The notes beneath the pieces were generated by a model. The model ran no database searches, was not told the DNA's origin, and saw nothing but the letters and a program-made list of their open reading frames with translations. DNA of 64,000 bases, taken from Pseudomonas kribbensis (lineage in GTDB: Bacteria; Pseudomonadota; Gammaproteobacteria; Pseudomonadales; Pseudomonadaceae). Numbering within the stretch: the first letter of the stretch is position 1; each line of letters opens with the position of its first letter. The stretch is taken from the NCBI RefSeq assembly GCF_003352185.1, contig NZ_CP029608.1, positions 2,728,001 through 2,792,000 on the forward strand, given 5' to 3'. Positions 34,912 to 43,359 of this stretch are shown in pieces. A program made the position numbers and the translations under genes.

Positions 34912-35469
34912 CTACAGCGTTTCCACCAACCGTGCGGCGGTGCCGTCGGAGAGGGCGATCCGCGTCCAGCGGCAGAGACTCGGCTGGATCGGCACACGGG
35001 CGGAGTCATTGCTGCCCGTCAGGAATTCCAGAGCCGGCGGCGCCTGGACTTCCCGCCAGCCGGTGTCATCCAGCAAGGATTCCTTGTGCTGGATTTCCGC
35101 TGTCGCAAACCGCCACAGCGATTGCCCCAGCAGATCGCTCAGCGGGCTGGCGAACTGCGCGGCGCGGGCAGGTGAGCAGGCCAGCAGGCGATGGGTCAGG
35201 TCGCAGACCAGGTGAACCGGGCGCGCACTTTCCGTCACCAGCCGTGCGAGGGCTTGATCGGCGGCGCTGTCGAGTCGCGCCGAGAGCAAAGTCTCGAGTT
35301 GTCGATGCGCCTCCGGATCCATCGCCTGCACGCCGCTTTCCCAGCGGGAAATCGTCGATTGAGTGACCTTGAACAACTCGGCGGCATGACTTTGCTTGAC
35401 GCGGTGCAGCACCCGCCAGCGGCGCAGGGCGATGCCGGGCAGGCTGGGCTGGAGCAAGGTGTCGGGCAT
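34912..35469 (-). CDS. XRE-type helix-turn-helix regulator
   Basis: A 185-residue protein. The N-terminal DNA-binding domain (about 12-65) contains 'LHRVKQSHAAELFKVTQSTISRWESG', a Cro/CI-type helix-turn-helix, written here in part as 'KVTQSTISRWESG'. The rest resembles a PAS-like sensor ('HLVCDLTHRLLACSPARAAQ' to 'WRFATAEIQHKESLLDD'). ATG 35469 has no strong ribosome site; a TTG 15 bases upstream is possible. It is 73 bases upstream of nothing on its strand, being downstream of the RidA gene, so co-transcription with RidA is plausible. Confidence 0.75.
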   Translation of the reverse strand: MPDTLLQPSLPGIALRRWRVLHRVKQSHAAELFKVTQSTISRWESGVQAMDPEAHRQLETLLSARLDSAADQALARLVTESARPVHLVCDLTHRLLACSPARAAQFASPLSDLLGQSLWRFATAEIQHKESLLDDTGWREVQAPPALEFLTGSNDSARVPIQPSLCRWTRIALSDGTAARLVETL

Positions 35470-35542
35470 GGCGATGGATCGCAAAAGGAATGCGGGCCGA
35501 CAGTCTGAAGACTGGCGGCCCGTGCTGCAAATCGACGCGATA

Positions 35543-35950
35543 TCAGGTCATTCCGGCAGTGGCGATCACCTTGATCTCGAACTGAAAGCCATACAGCCAC
35601 GTCACGCCGACCGCCGTGATGGTCGGATGCGGCGCCTCGCCCCAGAACTCAGGCACCACTTCCCAGATGGTTTCGAAGGTCGATTGCGGGTCGACCATGA
35701 ACACGGTCACGTCTACCACGTCATCGAAACTGCCGCCGGCCGCGCCGAGAATCGCGTTGAGGTTAGTGAAGGCCCTTCGCACCTGTTGTTTCAGATCCGG
35801 CTCGGGCGAGCCGTCCTCAAGGCTGCCGACTTGCCCCGAGACAAACAGAAAACCGTTGGAACGAACGGCCGGCGAATAGCGATTGCGCTCATAGAGGGCA
35901 TGGCGTCCGGGCGGGAAAACCACGTCGCGTTTTGGCTGGGTGTTGGTCAT
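35543..35950 (-). CDS. RidA-family (YjgF) protein
   Basis: A 135-residue RidA superfamily member. RidA enzymes hydrolyse reactive enamine/imine intermediates such as 2-aminoacrylate. 'FLFVSGQVGSLEDGSPEPD' and 'VVDVTVFMVDP' match the family. The canonical catalytic arginine near residue 105 ('R-A/T-x-V' in RidA) is absent: the strand reads 'PHPTITAVGVTWL', so it belongs to an Rid2-7-like subgroup that may lack imine deaminase activity. It is divergent from a LysR gene across a region with a perfect operator-like dyad. Confidence 0.85.
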   Translation of the reverse strand: MTNTQPKRDVVFPPGRHALYERNRYSPAVRSNGFLFVSGQVGSLEDGSPEPDLKQQVRRAFTNLNAILGAAGGSFDDVVDVTVFMVDPQSTFETIWEVVPEFWGEAPHPTITAVGVTWLYGFQFEIKVIATAGMT

Positions 35951-36040
35951 GGGGTGTCTCCGTCAATGGGTTGAAAACCTGCGATGGATAAACTTTAGGG
36001 GCTTGCGCCGACACGATAAACGCGCAACCTTGGCGTTCAC

Positions 36041-36059
36041 TGTTTGGCATAGCCAAACA
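36041..36059. promoter_or_regulatory. operator-like dyad between ridA-like and LysR genes
   Basis: TGTTTGGC-ATA-GCCAAACA is a perfect eight-base-pair dyad with a three-base centre, 26 bases upstream of the LysR start in the divergent intergenic region. Its size and position fit a LysR binding site that controls both genes. Binding is inferred. Confidence 0.6.
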
Positions 36060-36084
36060 ATCGAGCCGCCATTAGAGGTTGGAT

Positions 36085-37026
36085 ATGGACCGTTTTGACG
36101 CGATGCAGGCCTTCGCCCGGGTGGTGGAGGCGGGCAGTTTCACCAAGGCCGCCGAAACCCTGCACATGAGCAAGACCACCGTGACCCATCTGGTGCAGCA
36201 ACTTGAGGCGCGCCTGCGGGTCAAGTTGCTCAACCGCACCACGCGCAAGGTCAACGCCACGGCGGACGGTGCGGCCTATTACGAGCGGGTGATCAGGTTG
36301 CTGGCGGACATGGACGATGCCGAGACCAGCCTTCCCGGCGCGGCGGCCCAGCCCAAGGGGCGCTTGCGGGTCGATGTGCCGAGCCCTTTGGCCAATCTGA
36401 TTCTGGTGCCGGCGCTGCCCGAGTTTTGCACGCGCTACCCGGAAATCCAGATCGACATGGGCGTCAGTGACCGGATCGTCGACATCATTGATGAAAACGT
36501 CGACTGCGTGGTGCGCGGCGGGGAGTTGCGGGATCAGTCGCTGATGGCCCGGAAGGTGGCGGATCTGCAACTGGGCGTATATGCCGCACCGAGCTATCTG
36601 GCCCGGGCCGGCACTCCGGCGCATCCCCGGGATCTGGAGGACAGCCATCACCGGGTGGTCGGTTTCCTCTGGGCGCGCACCGGCAAACCGGTGCCTTACG
36701 CCTTGCACAACGAACACGAAGACTTGCAGATCAAGGGCCGCCACGTGCTGGCTGTCGATGACGGCAATGCCTACCTGTCGGCGGGTCTCGCGGGGCTGGG
36801 CGTGTTGTGGTTGCCCAAATACATGTCCAAAGCACACGAGGCGTGCGGTGATCTGGTGCCGCTGTTCGAAGACTGGCGCCTCGATCCGATGCCGCTCTAC
36901 GTCGCGTACCCGCCCAACCGTCACATCAGCCGCAAGCTGCGGGTGTTCATCGATTGGGTCGCCGAGGTGATGGCCCGTCATGCACCGGTCATGGATCGCT
37001 CAGGTTCGCCAGCAACCACTCGGTGA
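36085..37026 (+). CDS. LysR-family regulator
   Basis: A 313-residue LysR-type regulator. ATG 36085 follows AGAGG; a TTG six bases earlier is unlikely. The DNA-binding helix-turn-helix is 'MQAFARVVEAGSFTKAAETL' plus 'SKTTVTHLVQQLEARL'. The effector domain shows 'RLRVDVPSPLANLILVPALP' and 'RIVDIIDENVDCVVRGGELR', typical of the group that acts on divergent neighbours. Its target is probably the ridA-like gene. Its last 38 bases overlap the end of the next LysR gene on the opposite strand. Confidence 0.9.
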   Translation: MDRFDAMQAFARVVEAGSFTKAAETLHMSKTTVTHLVQQLEARLRVKLLNRTTRKVNATADGAAYYERVIRLLADMDDAETSLPGAAAQPKGRLRVDVPSPLANLILVPALPEFCTRYPEIQIDMGVSDRIVDIIDENVDCVVRGGELRDQSLMARKVADLQLGVYAAPSYLARAGTPAHPRDLEDSHHRVVGFLWARTGKPVPYALHNEHEDLQIKGRHVLAVDDGNAYLSAGLAGLGVLWLPKYMSKAHEACGDLVPLFEDWRLDPMPLYVAYPPNRHISRKLRVFIDWVAEVMARHAPVMDRSGSPATTR

Positions 37027-37849
37027 AACTGCGGGCCATCGGGTCGCTTTCGCTGTCGCGGTGGGTCAGCAGCGCCCAGTTCGGGCCGCGAATGGTGTCG
37101 TCCACCAAGGGCTGCAACAGCCCGTCGGCCCGGGCCTTGCGGCTGAGCAACTGGCTGACCAGCGCGATGCCGAGCCCGCTGCACGCGGCGTCCAGCAGCA
37201 AACCTGGATCGGAGAAGTTCAGGCCCTGATCCTGCTGGCCGACATCGATCCCCGATTCCACCGCCCAATGGCTCCAGTCCATTTCCCGTTCGCCATGCAG
37301 GGTTGTCCGCTGTGCGCCCGGCACGCTCAGCAGGCTCGGGTGACACGCCGGATAGAGCCGGTCGGCATGCAGCACCCTGAAGCTGCATTCGGCCTGCGAG
37401 CTAATGTCGTCGCGCACCGCGATATCGATGGTCTGGGTCGCCATGTCCGGCACTTCATCGGTGCTGAAAATCCACAGGTCCACCTTCGGATGCTGACGGC
37501 GAAAATCCCCCAGACGCGGCAGCAACCAGTGCCGGGCAAACGCCGGCGTGGTGTTGAGCACCAGTTGATTGGGCTTCTGGTACTGCCCCAGCCGCCGGAT
37601 GCCCACCGACAGTTGCTGCAACATCGCCTGGGTGGTGCTGAGCAGATCGTGGCCGGCGTCGGTCAGCGCCACGCTGCGTCCGCTTCGGAAAAACAGCGGC
37701 TGCTCCAGGTAGGCCTCAAGGCTGCGGATCTGCTGGCTGATGGCCGACTGCGTGAGGCTCAGCTCTTCGGCGGCCTTGTGAAAACTGCCCAATCTGGCAG
37801 CGGCTTCGAAGCCGCGCAACGAGCTGAGAGGTGGCCAGTGTTTCAGCAT
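36989..37849 (-). CDS. LysR-family regulator, GcvA-like, divergent from agmatine operon
   Basis: A 286-residue LysR-type regulator of the GcvA/AmpR-like branch ('LSSLRGFEAAARLGSFHKAA', 'TQSAISQQIRSLEAYL', 'PLFFRSGRSVALTDAG'). It is divergent from the agmatine operon, with 137 bases between the starts, so it is the natural candidate regulator of agmatine use. Its 3' end overlaps the convergent LysR gene by 38 bases, which could cause transcriptional interference or antisense pairing. Confidence 0.88.
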   Translation of the reverse strand: MLKHWPPLSSLRGFEAAARLGSFHKAAEELSLTQSAISQQIRSLEAYLEQPLFFRSGRSVALTDAGHDLLSTTQAMLQQLSVGIRRLGQYQKPNQLVLNTTPAFARHWLLPRLGDFRRQHPKVDLWIFSTDEVPDMATQTIDIAVRDDISSQAECSFRVLHADRLYPACHPSLLSVPGAQRTTLHGEREMDWSHWAVESGIDVGQQDQGLNFSDPGLLLDAACSGLGIALVSQLLSRKARADGLLQPLVDDTIRGPNWALLTHRDSESDPMARSFTEWLLANLSDP

Positions 37850-37986
37850 GATCGATAAGTTCCTCTAATCAGTTTTCCGCTAAATCCATCGTTTGTTTGC
37901 CCGTCAGGCCGCCATTAGCATGCACATCAACGCCGCCAAGGCTGTTTTCATTGAACACAATGGCTTAACTCAAAGGGCTTTTTACC

Positions 37987-39039
37987 ATGCAGCAGAACAA
38001 AAACAACAACAGCGGTTGGATGATGCCGGCAGAGTGGGTAACGCACGCCGCGACCTGGATGGTCTGGCCCCACAACAAGGCCCTGTGGGAGTCGGGCTGG
38101 CGCGTGACCTTGCCGTTGGTACAGGAAGATTTCGCCCGCGTCGCCAACGCCATCGCCCGGTTCGAACCGGTGAAAATGGTCGTCGATCCGTCGGCCATCG
38201 CCAGTGCCAAAGCCCTGTGCGGGCCGAACATCGAACTGATTCCGCTGGCGGTCAACGACAGCTGGTGCCGCGACTCCGGCCCGAGCTTCGTGGTTCACCC
38301 TGAGCAGGGTCTGGCCGGTGTGAGCTGGCGCTTCAACGCCTGGGGCGGCAAGTCGGCCCACGATCTGGACGAAAGCCTGGCCCGTCGCGTACTCAATCAT
38401 TTGGGCGGCGAGTGCTTCGGCACGGCGTTGAGCAACGAGGGCGGCGCGATCCATGTGGACGGCGAGGGCACCCTGATCACTACCGAATCGGTGCTGCTCA
38501 ACCCCAACCGTAACCCCGGCGTGAGCAAGGCCGAGATGGAAGAAATCTTCAGTCGCCTGCTCGGCGTGAAGAAAACCATCTGGCTGCCGGGGGATCCGGA
38601 TTACGTCACCGGCGACATGACCGACGGCCATGTTGATGGCGTCTGCGCCTTCGCCCGTCCCGGCGTGTTGCTGGTGGATGCGACTCACGATCGCAGCTCC
38701 GTGTACGCCGAAGTGGTGCGGGAAAACCGCCGCGCACTGGAACTGGCCACCGACGCTCAGGGCCGCAAGTTCGAGCTGATCGAGCTGTATGAAGCCACCG
38801 ATGCCGTGGACACCGAAGCTGAAGTGTTCTGCGCCTCGTACACCAATTTCTACATCGCCAACGGCGCGATCATCATGCCGGCGTACGGCATCGGGGCCGA
38901 CCATGTGGCGGCAGAAACCCTGGCCAAGGCGTTCCCGGGCCGCGAAGTGGTGCCGGTGCAGATCAATCATCTGGCCCATGGCGGCGGCGGTGTGCACTGC
39001 ATCACCCAACAGCAGCCAGCCTGGCCGGTGGAGGGTTGA
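37987..39039 (+). CDS. aguA2: agmatine deiminase
   Basis: Hydrolyses agmatine to N-carbamoylputrescine and ammonia. The 350-residue product matches peptidyl-arginine-deiminase-type AguA: 'MPAEWVTHAATWMVWPH', 'VNDSWCRDSGPSFVV', 'NEGGAIHVDGEGTLITTES' and the catalytic 'GGGGVHCITQQQP' (Cys338). It is shorter than chromosomal P. aeruginosa AguA (about 368). It lies first in an AguA-AguB-binding protein-secreted AguA order that matches the agu2ABCA' operon described in P. aeruginosa PA14, so it is named as the second copy. A weak AAAGGG site precedes the ATG. Confidence 0.94.
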   Translation: MQQNKNNNSGWMMPAEWVTHAATWMVWPHNKALWESGWRVTLPLVQEDFARVANAIARFEPVKMVVDPSAIASAKALCGPNIELIPLAVNDSWCRDSGPSFVVHPEQGLAGVSWRFNAWGGKSAHDLDESLARRVLNHLGGECFGTALSNEGGAIHVDGEGTLITTESVLLNPNRNPGVSKAEMEEIFSRLLGVKKTIWLPGDPDYVTGDMTDGHVDGVCAFARPGVLLVDATHDRSSVYAEVVRENRRALELATDAQGRKFELIELYEATDAVDTEAEVFCASYTNFYIANGAIIMPAYGIGADHVAAETLAKAFPGREVVPVQINHLAHGGGGVHCITQQQPAWPVEG

Positions 39040-39042
39040 TCG

Positions 39043-39951
39043 ATGACGATGTTGAAAGTCGCTACCACCCAGATGCCGTGCACCTGGGACCTGAAAAGCA
39101 ACCTCGACCGCGCCGAGCAACTGGTGCGTGAAGCGGCGGGGCAGGGCGCGCAAGTGATCCTGTTGCAGGAGCTGTTCGCCACGCCGTATTTCTGCATCGA
39201 GCAGAGCCACCACCATATGGCGCTGGCCGAGGAGTACCGCGACAGTCAGGTGCTGTCGCGCTTCGCCGCACTGGCCCGTGAACTCGGCGTGGTGCTGCCG
39301 CTGAGCTGGTACGAGAAGGCCGGCAATGCCTACTTCAACTCCCTGAGCGTGGCGGATGCCGACGGGCGCCTGTTGGGCGTGTACCGCAAGACCCACATCC
39401 CCAACGCCATCGGCTATCAGGAGAAAGAGTATTTCAGCCCCGGCGACACCGGTTTCAAAGTCTGGGACACCGCATTCGGCCGGCTCGGCGTGGGCATCTG
39501 CTGGGATCAGTGGTTTCCGGAAACCGCTCGCTGTCTGGCGTTGATGGGCGCCGAAGTGCTGTTGTACCCGACCGCCATCGGCTCTGAGCCGGGCTGCGCG
39601 GATCTGGACTCGCGGGACCACTGGCAGATGACCATGCGTGGCCACGCGGCTGCCAACTTGCTGCCGGTGATCGCCTCCAACCGCGTTGGCCGCGAAGTGG
39701 CGGGCACCGATGCGGCGCTGCAAATGAATTTCTACGGCTCGTCGTTCATCTGCAACCACAAGGGGAAAATGCTCGCCGAAGCCGACCGCGCCAGCACTGG
39801 TGTGCTGGTGCAAAGCCTCGATCTGGCAGCCATGCGTGAAGATCGCTTGAGCTGGGGCATCTACCGCGACCGTCGCCCGGAAATGTACGGCGCCTTGTTG
39901 AGCCAGGACGGCCGTCACCTTCACGCCCGCTGGAACCCTCAAGGAGTCTGA
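39043..39951 (+). CDS. aguB2: N-carbamoylputrescine amidase
   Basis: Converts N-carbamoylputrescine to putrescine, ammonia and CO2, completing the two-step agmatine route with the preceding enzyme. The 302-residue nitrilase-fold protein has the catalytic triad in context: Glu in 'VILLQELFATPYFC', Lys in 'GVYRKTHIPN' and Cys in 'GVGICWDQWFPE'. GGAGG lies nine bases before the ATG, only three bases after the aguA2 stop. Its length is as expected (about 290-305). Confidence 0.95.
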   Translation: MTMLKVATTQMPCTWDLKSNLDRAEQLVREAAGQGAQVILLQELFATPYFCIEQSHHHMALAEEYRDSQVLSRFAALARELGVVLPLSWYEKAGNAYFNSLSVADADGRLLGVYRKTHIPNAIGYQEKEYFSPGDTGFKVWDTAFGRLGVGICWDQWFPETARCLALMGAEVLLYPTAIGSEPGCADLDSRDHWQMTMRGHAAANLLPVIASNRVGREVAGTDAALQMNFYGSSFICNHKGKMLAEADRASTGVLVQSLDLAAMREDRLSWGIYRDRRPEMYGALLSQDGRHLHARWNPQGV

Positions 39952-39952
39952 T

Positions 39953-41056
39953 ATGCCTACTTCACACAAGTGGTTGCTGGGCGCTCTGGGCCTGGCGCTG
40001 GCCGGTTTGATGCCGGCCGTGCACGCCGAAGACAAGACATTGCGGCTGTACAACTGGGCGGATTATTTCGCCGAAGACACGCTGACAAAGTTCACCGCCG
40101 AAACCGGGATCAAGGTGATCTACGACGTGATGGACGGCAGCGAAACCCTGGAGGCCAAGATGCTGTCCGGTGGCAGCGGCTATGACCTGATCTTCCCCGG
40201 CGACACAGTGGCCGAACGGCTGATGCGCGCCGGCAGCCTGTTGCCGCTGGATCCTTCGAAAGTCACGGCGATGAATGACATCGAACCGGGCCTGCAGAAA
40301 CTGCGCAGCCATTACGAGCATTCGAACAAGGCCACGGTGCCTTATACCTGGGGCACCATCGGCCTGACCTACAACGCCGAGCAGATCAAGCAGCGCATGG
40401 CCGATGCGCCGGTCAACAGCCTCGACATGCTGTTCAAGCCGGAATTGGCGGCGAAATTCGCCGATTGCGGGATTTCGATGATCGACTCGCCGGACGAAGT
40501 GCTGGCCGTGGTGCTCAATTACCTGGGCCGCGACCCGCGCAGCGCCAAGCCTGCGGACCTGGCGGCGGCCAGTGACTTGCTGATGAAACTACGGCCGTAC
40601 ATCCGCAAGTTCCAGTCGCAACCGGTGACCGATCTGGTCAACGGCAACCTGTGCCTGTCCCTCGGCTACAGCGGCGACATGACCCAGGCCCAGCGCACCT
40701 CGGACAGCGCCGGCAAGCAGACTCGCTTCCAGTACCGCGTGCCTCGCGAGGGCACTACGGTGTGGATGGACACCATGGCCATTCCGGTGGATGCCAAACA
40801 CCCGGAATACGCCTACGCGTTCATCAACTTCGTGATGCGCCCGGAGAACATGGCTGCGATCAGCAATTTCACCGGTTACCCGACCTCCAACGCCAAGGCC
40901 CGGCCAATGGTGGATGAGGCGATGCGCAACAACCCGGACATCTATCTCGACGAAGCGACCTATGCTCGTCTGATACCGGGCAAGGATATTCCCCAGGCCG
41001 ACATGCGTGCCCGCATGCGCACCTGGACCAAGTTCAAGACCGCCACTGCAAAGTGA
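39953..41056 (+). CDS. agu2C: polyamine-type periplasmic binding protein
   Basis: A 367-residue PotD/PotF-like binding protein. It has a signal peptide (residues 1-24, ending 'PAVHAED'). The fold opens 'TLRLYNWADYFAEDTLTKF', and the polyamine-binding family segments 'TVPYTWGTIGLTYN' and 'REGTTVWMDTMAIPVDA' are present. It should capture agmatine or putrescine in the periplasm, but no permease or ATPase is encoded in the operon. It must therefore borrow a transporter (for example a Spu/Pot system) or serve as a sensor. It begins one base after the aguB2 stop region, preceded by AAGGAG. Confidence 0.92.
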   Translation: MPTSHKWLLGALGLALAGLMPAVHAEDKTLRLYNWADYFAEDTLTKFTAETGIKVIYDVMDGSETLEAKMLSGGSGYDLIFPGDTVAERLMRAGSLLPLDPSKVTAMNDIEPGLQKLRSHYEHSNKATVPYTWGTIGLTYNAEQIKQRMADAPVNSLDMLFKPELAAKFADCGISMIDSPDEVLAVVLNYLGRDPRSAKPADLAAASDLLMKLRPYIRKFQSQPVTDLVNGNLCLSLGYSGDMTQAQRTSDSAGKQTRFQYRVPREGTTVWMDTMAIPVDAKHPEYAYAFINFVMRPENMAAISNFTGYPTSNAKARPMVDEAMRNNPDIYLDEATYARLIPGKDIPQADMRARMRTWTKFKTATAK

Positions 41057-41104
41057 TTTTTCCGGGCCGCTTCGGCGGCCCATTCCACCTACAGGAACGT
41101 ACAC

Positions 41105-42223
41105 ATGCCGACTCGTCGCGAGTTCATCAAACAGGTTTCAGTCGCCGCCGGCGTAGGCGCTGCCGTCATGGGCCTCGGCCTGTCCCCGGCGCGGGTGCTG
41201 GCGGCCAGCGAAGGTCGCTGGTTCATGCCCGACGAGGGCGACAAACACGAACGTGCCTACATGGCGTTCGGCGCGCAGGACGCAATCTGGGAAGATTTCA
41301 CCGAAGACGTTCAGGAAGCCCTGGGCCGCATCGCCCGCGCCATCTCCCGCTACGAGCCACTGACCATTTACTGCCGCAGCGGCGAACGCAGCCTGGCCGA
41401 AGAGATTTGCGGCACGTCCAACATCACCTACCAGATCGCCAACCTCGACGACATCTGGATGCGCGACATCAGCGCCAACTTCGTCATCGATGACAAAAGC
41501 GGTCTCGGCGCGGTGGACTTCAATTTCAGCGGCTGGGGCAACAAGCAACAGCACTCCAAAGACGCGAAAATCGCCCAACGAGTGGCGCAAGACGCGCAAG
41601 CGACCTACATCCGCAGCGAACTGGTGGGCGAGGGCGGCGGTATCGAAGTCGATGGTCACGGCACCGGGATCATGACCGAAAGCTGCTGGGTCAACGCCAA
41701 CCGCAACCCCGGCTGGAGCAAGGCCGATGTCGAGGCGGAACTGAAAGCACGCCTGGGCCTGCGCAAGATCATCTGGCTGCCGGGCATCAAGGGCAAGGAC
41801 ATCACCGATGCCCACGTCGATTTCTACGCGCGCTTCGTCAAGCCCGGCGTGGTGATCGCCAATCTCGACACCGACCCGCAATCCTACGATCACAAGGTTA
41901 CGCTGGCACATCTGGAAATCCTGAAGAAGGCCACCGACGCCGACGGTCGCCCGCTGCAGATCCACACCGTGTCGCCACCGCTGAAGCCGCGCAAGACCAA
42001 GTTCAACAAGAACAACGACGACTTCGCGGCCGGTTACATCAACTACTTCGTCATCAACGGCGCGGTCATCGCCTCGGAGTTCGGCGACAAGGACGCCGAC
42101 AAGAAAGCCTTCGACCTGCTCAAGCAGCTCTACCCGAACCGCGACGTGGTGCAGATCAACATCGACGCCATCGCCGCTGGTGGTGGCGGGATTCACTGCG
42201 TGACCAGTCACCAGCCGGCGTGA
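41105..42223 (+). CDS. agu2A': Tat-exported agmatine deiminase
   Basis: A 372-residue paralogue of the first gene in the operon, carrying a twin-arginine signal ('TRREFIKQVSVAAGVGAAVM', cleaved near 'RVLAAS', about residue 35). The deiminase fold is intact: 'NLDDIWMRDISANFV', 'GEGGGIEVDGHGTGIMTES' and the nucleophile in 'GGGGIHCVTSHQP' (Cys365). It would deiminate agmatine outside the cytoplasm, folded before export. This matches the secreted AguA' of the PA14 agu2ABCA' operon. A CAGGAACG site precedes the ATG; the stop is nine bases from the convergent GST gene. Confidence 0.93.
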   Translation: MPTRREFIKQVSVAAGVGAAVMGLGLSPARVLAASEGRWFMPDEGDKHERAYMAFGAQDAIWEDFTEDVQEALGRIARAISRYEPLTIYCRSGERSLAEEICGTSNITYQIANLDDIWMRDISANFVIDDKSGLGAVDFNFSGWGNKQQHSKDAKIAQRVAQDAQATYIRSELVGEGGGIEVDGHGTGIMTESCWVNANRNPGWSKADVEAELKARLGLRKIIWLPGIKGKDITDAHVDFYARFVKPGVVIANLDTDPQSYDHKVTLAHLEILKKATDADGRPLQIHTVSPPLKPRKTKFNKNNDDFAAGYINYFVINGAVIASEFGDKDADKKAFDLLKQLYPNRDVVQINIDAIAAGGGGIHCVTSHQPA

Positions 42224-42232
42224 GGCCGTTGC

Positions 42233-42895
42233 TCAGCGAAACCGTTGGGGAAGCGCTTCGGCAAAGGGATAGAAGTCAAACCAGGGTCTGGCTTCGTCGA
42301 TCACCAGGCTGAAAGACGGACGCGGCACCAGACGCTCGAAATAAGCGCTGAGGCGAGGGCGGTCGTTGCCAAACGGCACCAGCGTACTGGCGTAGAACAA
42401 GGCCGGGCTGGCCGAGCAATCGGCCATGCTGTAGTCCGGGCTGGCGATCCACGGGTGGGTCGCCAACTGGTTTTCCAGCATGTCGTAGGCGGTGTTCAGC
42501 AAGGTGCGCTGGCTGCTCAGGTCGGCGTTTCTGCTGTGGATGCGGTCGGCGACGATTTGCGACATCGGCGTCATCACGTAGTTGTCGAAAAACCGGTCCC
42601 AGAGGCGAACCTGCAGCGCTGTGTCCCAATCGTCGGGGATCAAGCGGCCCGCTCCAGCGTGATAGCGATCCAGATACTCGATGATCACGCTCGACTCCGG
42701 CACGTTGCGCTGGCGGGCGCGATCCTGCAGCACCGGGAACTTGACCAATGGCCACAGCGCCCGCAACTCGGCCCGCTCGGCTTCGCTGGACAGGTCGATC
42801 AGGCGTTTTTCGAAAGCGACGCCGTGTTCGTACAGGGCAATCAGGGCTTTGTGGCAGTAGGACGACAATGGATGGTAGTAGAGGGTCAAGTCCAT
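42233..42895 (-). CDS. glutathione S-transferase
   Basis: A 220-residue soluble glutathione S-transferase. The thioredoxin-like N-terminal domain begins 'LTLYYHPLSSYCHKALIAL', with Ser/Cys positions that could activate glutathione, and contains 'PESSVIIEYLDRY', the conserved Glu-Ser glutathione-binding pair. The helical C-terminal domain includes 'IASPDYSMADCSASPALFY', the N-capping S-x-A-D motif. The substrate is not predictable. It is followed upstream on the same strand by a RidA-family gene, 32 bases away. Confidence 0.92.
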   Translation of the reverse strand: MDLTLYYHPLSSYCHKALIALYEHGVAFEKRLIDLSSEAERAELRALWPLVKFPVLQDRARQRNVPESSVIIEYLDRYHAGAGRLIPDDWDTALQVRLWDRFFDNYVMTPMSQIVADRIHSRNADLSSQRTLLNTAYDMLENQLATHPWIASPDYSMADCSASPALFYASTLVPFGNDRPRLSAYFERLVPRPSFSLVIDEARPWFDFYPFAEALPQRFR

Positions 42896-42927
42896 GGTTC
42901 AACGCCTCGCGGTGATAGTAAAAAACA

Positions 42928-43335
42928 CTACACAGGTATAGCGCGCCTGCGCACGGCCACACATTTGATTTCCACCAGCAGCCCCGGATGGGCCAGTTCG
43001 CTGACGCCGATGCAGGTCCAGGCGCAGAAGCCTTTGGGGAACACGCGGTTCTTCACTTCGCGAAACACCGGCATGTGCCGGCTCATGTCGACGTGATAAG
43101 TCGTCATCTCCACCACGTCTTCGAAGGTGCAACCGCCGGCCTTCAGCACTTCTTCGAGGTTTTCCCAGGCACGGATGAATTGCTGCCCGGGGTCTTCGAT
43201 GACTGCCAGATCTGCCGTCCGGCCGACCTGACCGGCGCAATAAAGCGTGTCGCCGACTAGAACCGCCGGAGCGTAACCGGCGCGTTCGACGATGGGCTTC
43301 ATGGATTCGGGGATGATGATTTTGCGATCGGGCAT
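42928..43335 (-). CDS. RidA-family (YjgF) protein
   Basis: A 135-residue RidA superfamily protein, the second in this window. 'PAVLVGDTLYCAGQVGRTAD' and 'VVEMTTYHVDMSRHM' match the family. In the active-site strand 'CAWTCIGVSELAHPGLLVEI', the usual catalytic arginine is not present, so it is probably an Rid subgroup without classical imine deaminase activity. It sits between a hotdog thioesterase gene and a GST gene, all on the minus strand with short gaps, suggesting one detoxification-like transcript. Confidence 0.88.
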   Translation of the reverse strand: MPDRKIIIPESMKPIVERAGYAPAVLVGDTLYCAGQVGRTADLAVIEDPGQQFIRAWENLEEVLKAGGCTFEDVVEMTTYHVDMSRHMPVFREVKNRVFPKGFCAWTCIGVSELAHPGLLVEIKCVAVRRRAIPV

Positions 43336-43359
43336 GCAGTTTTCCTTCAGTGACGAGTT

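Noticed and set aside
37948..40053. 701-codon open frame antisense to the agmatine operon
   Set aside because: It is the reverse of real genes aguA2-aguB2, with no start signal or recognisable domain.
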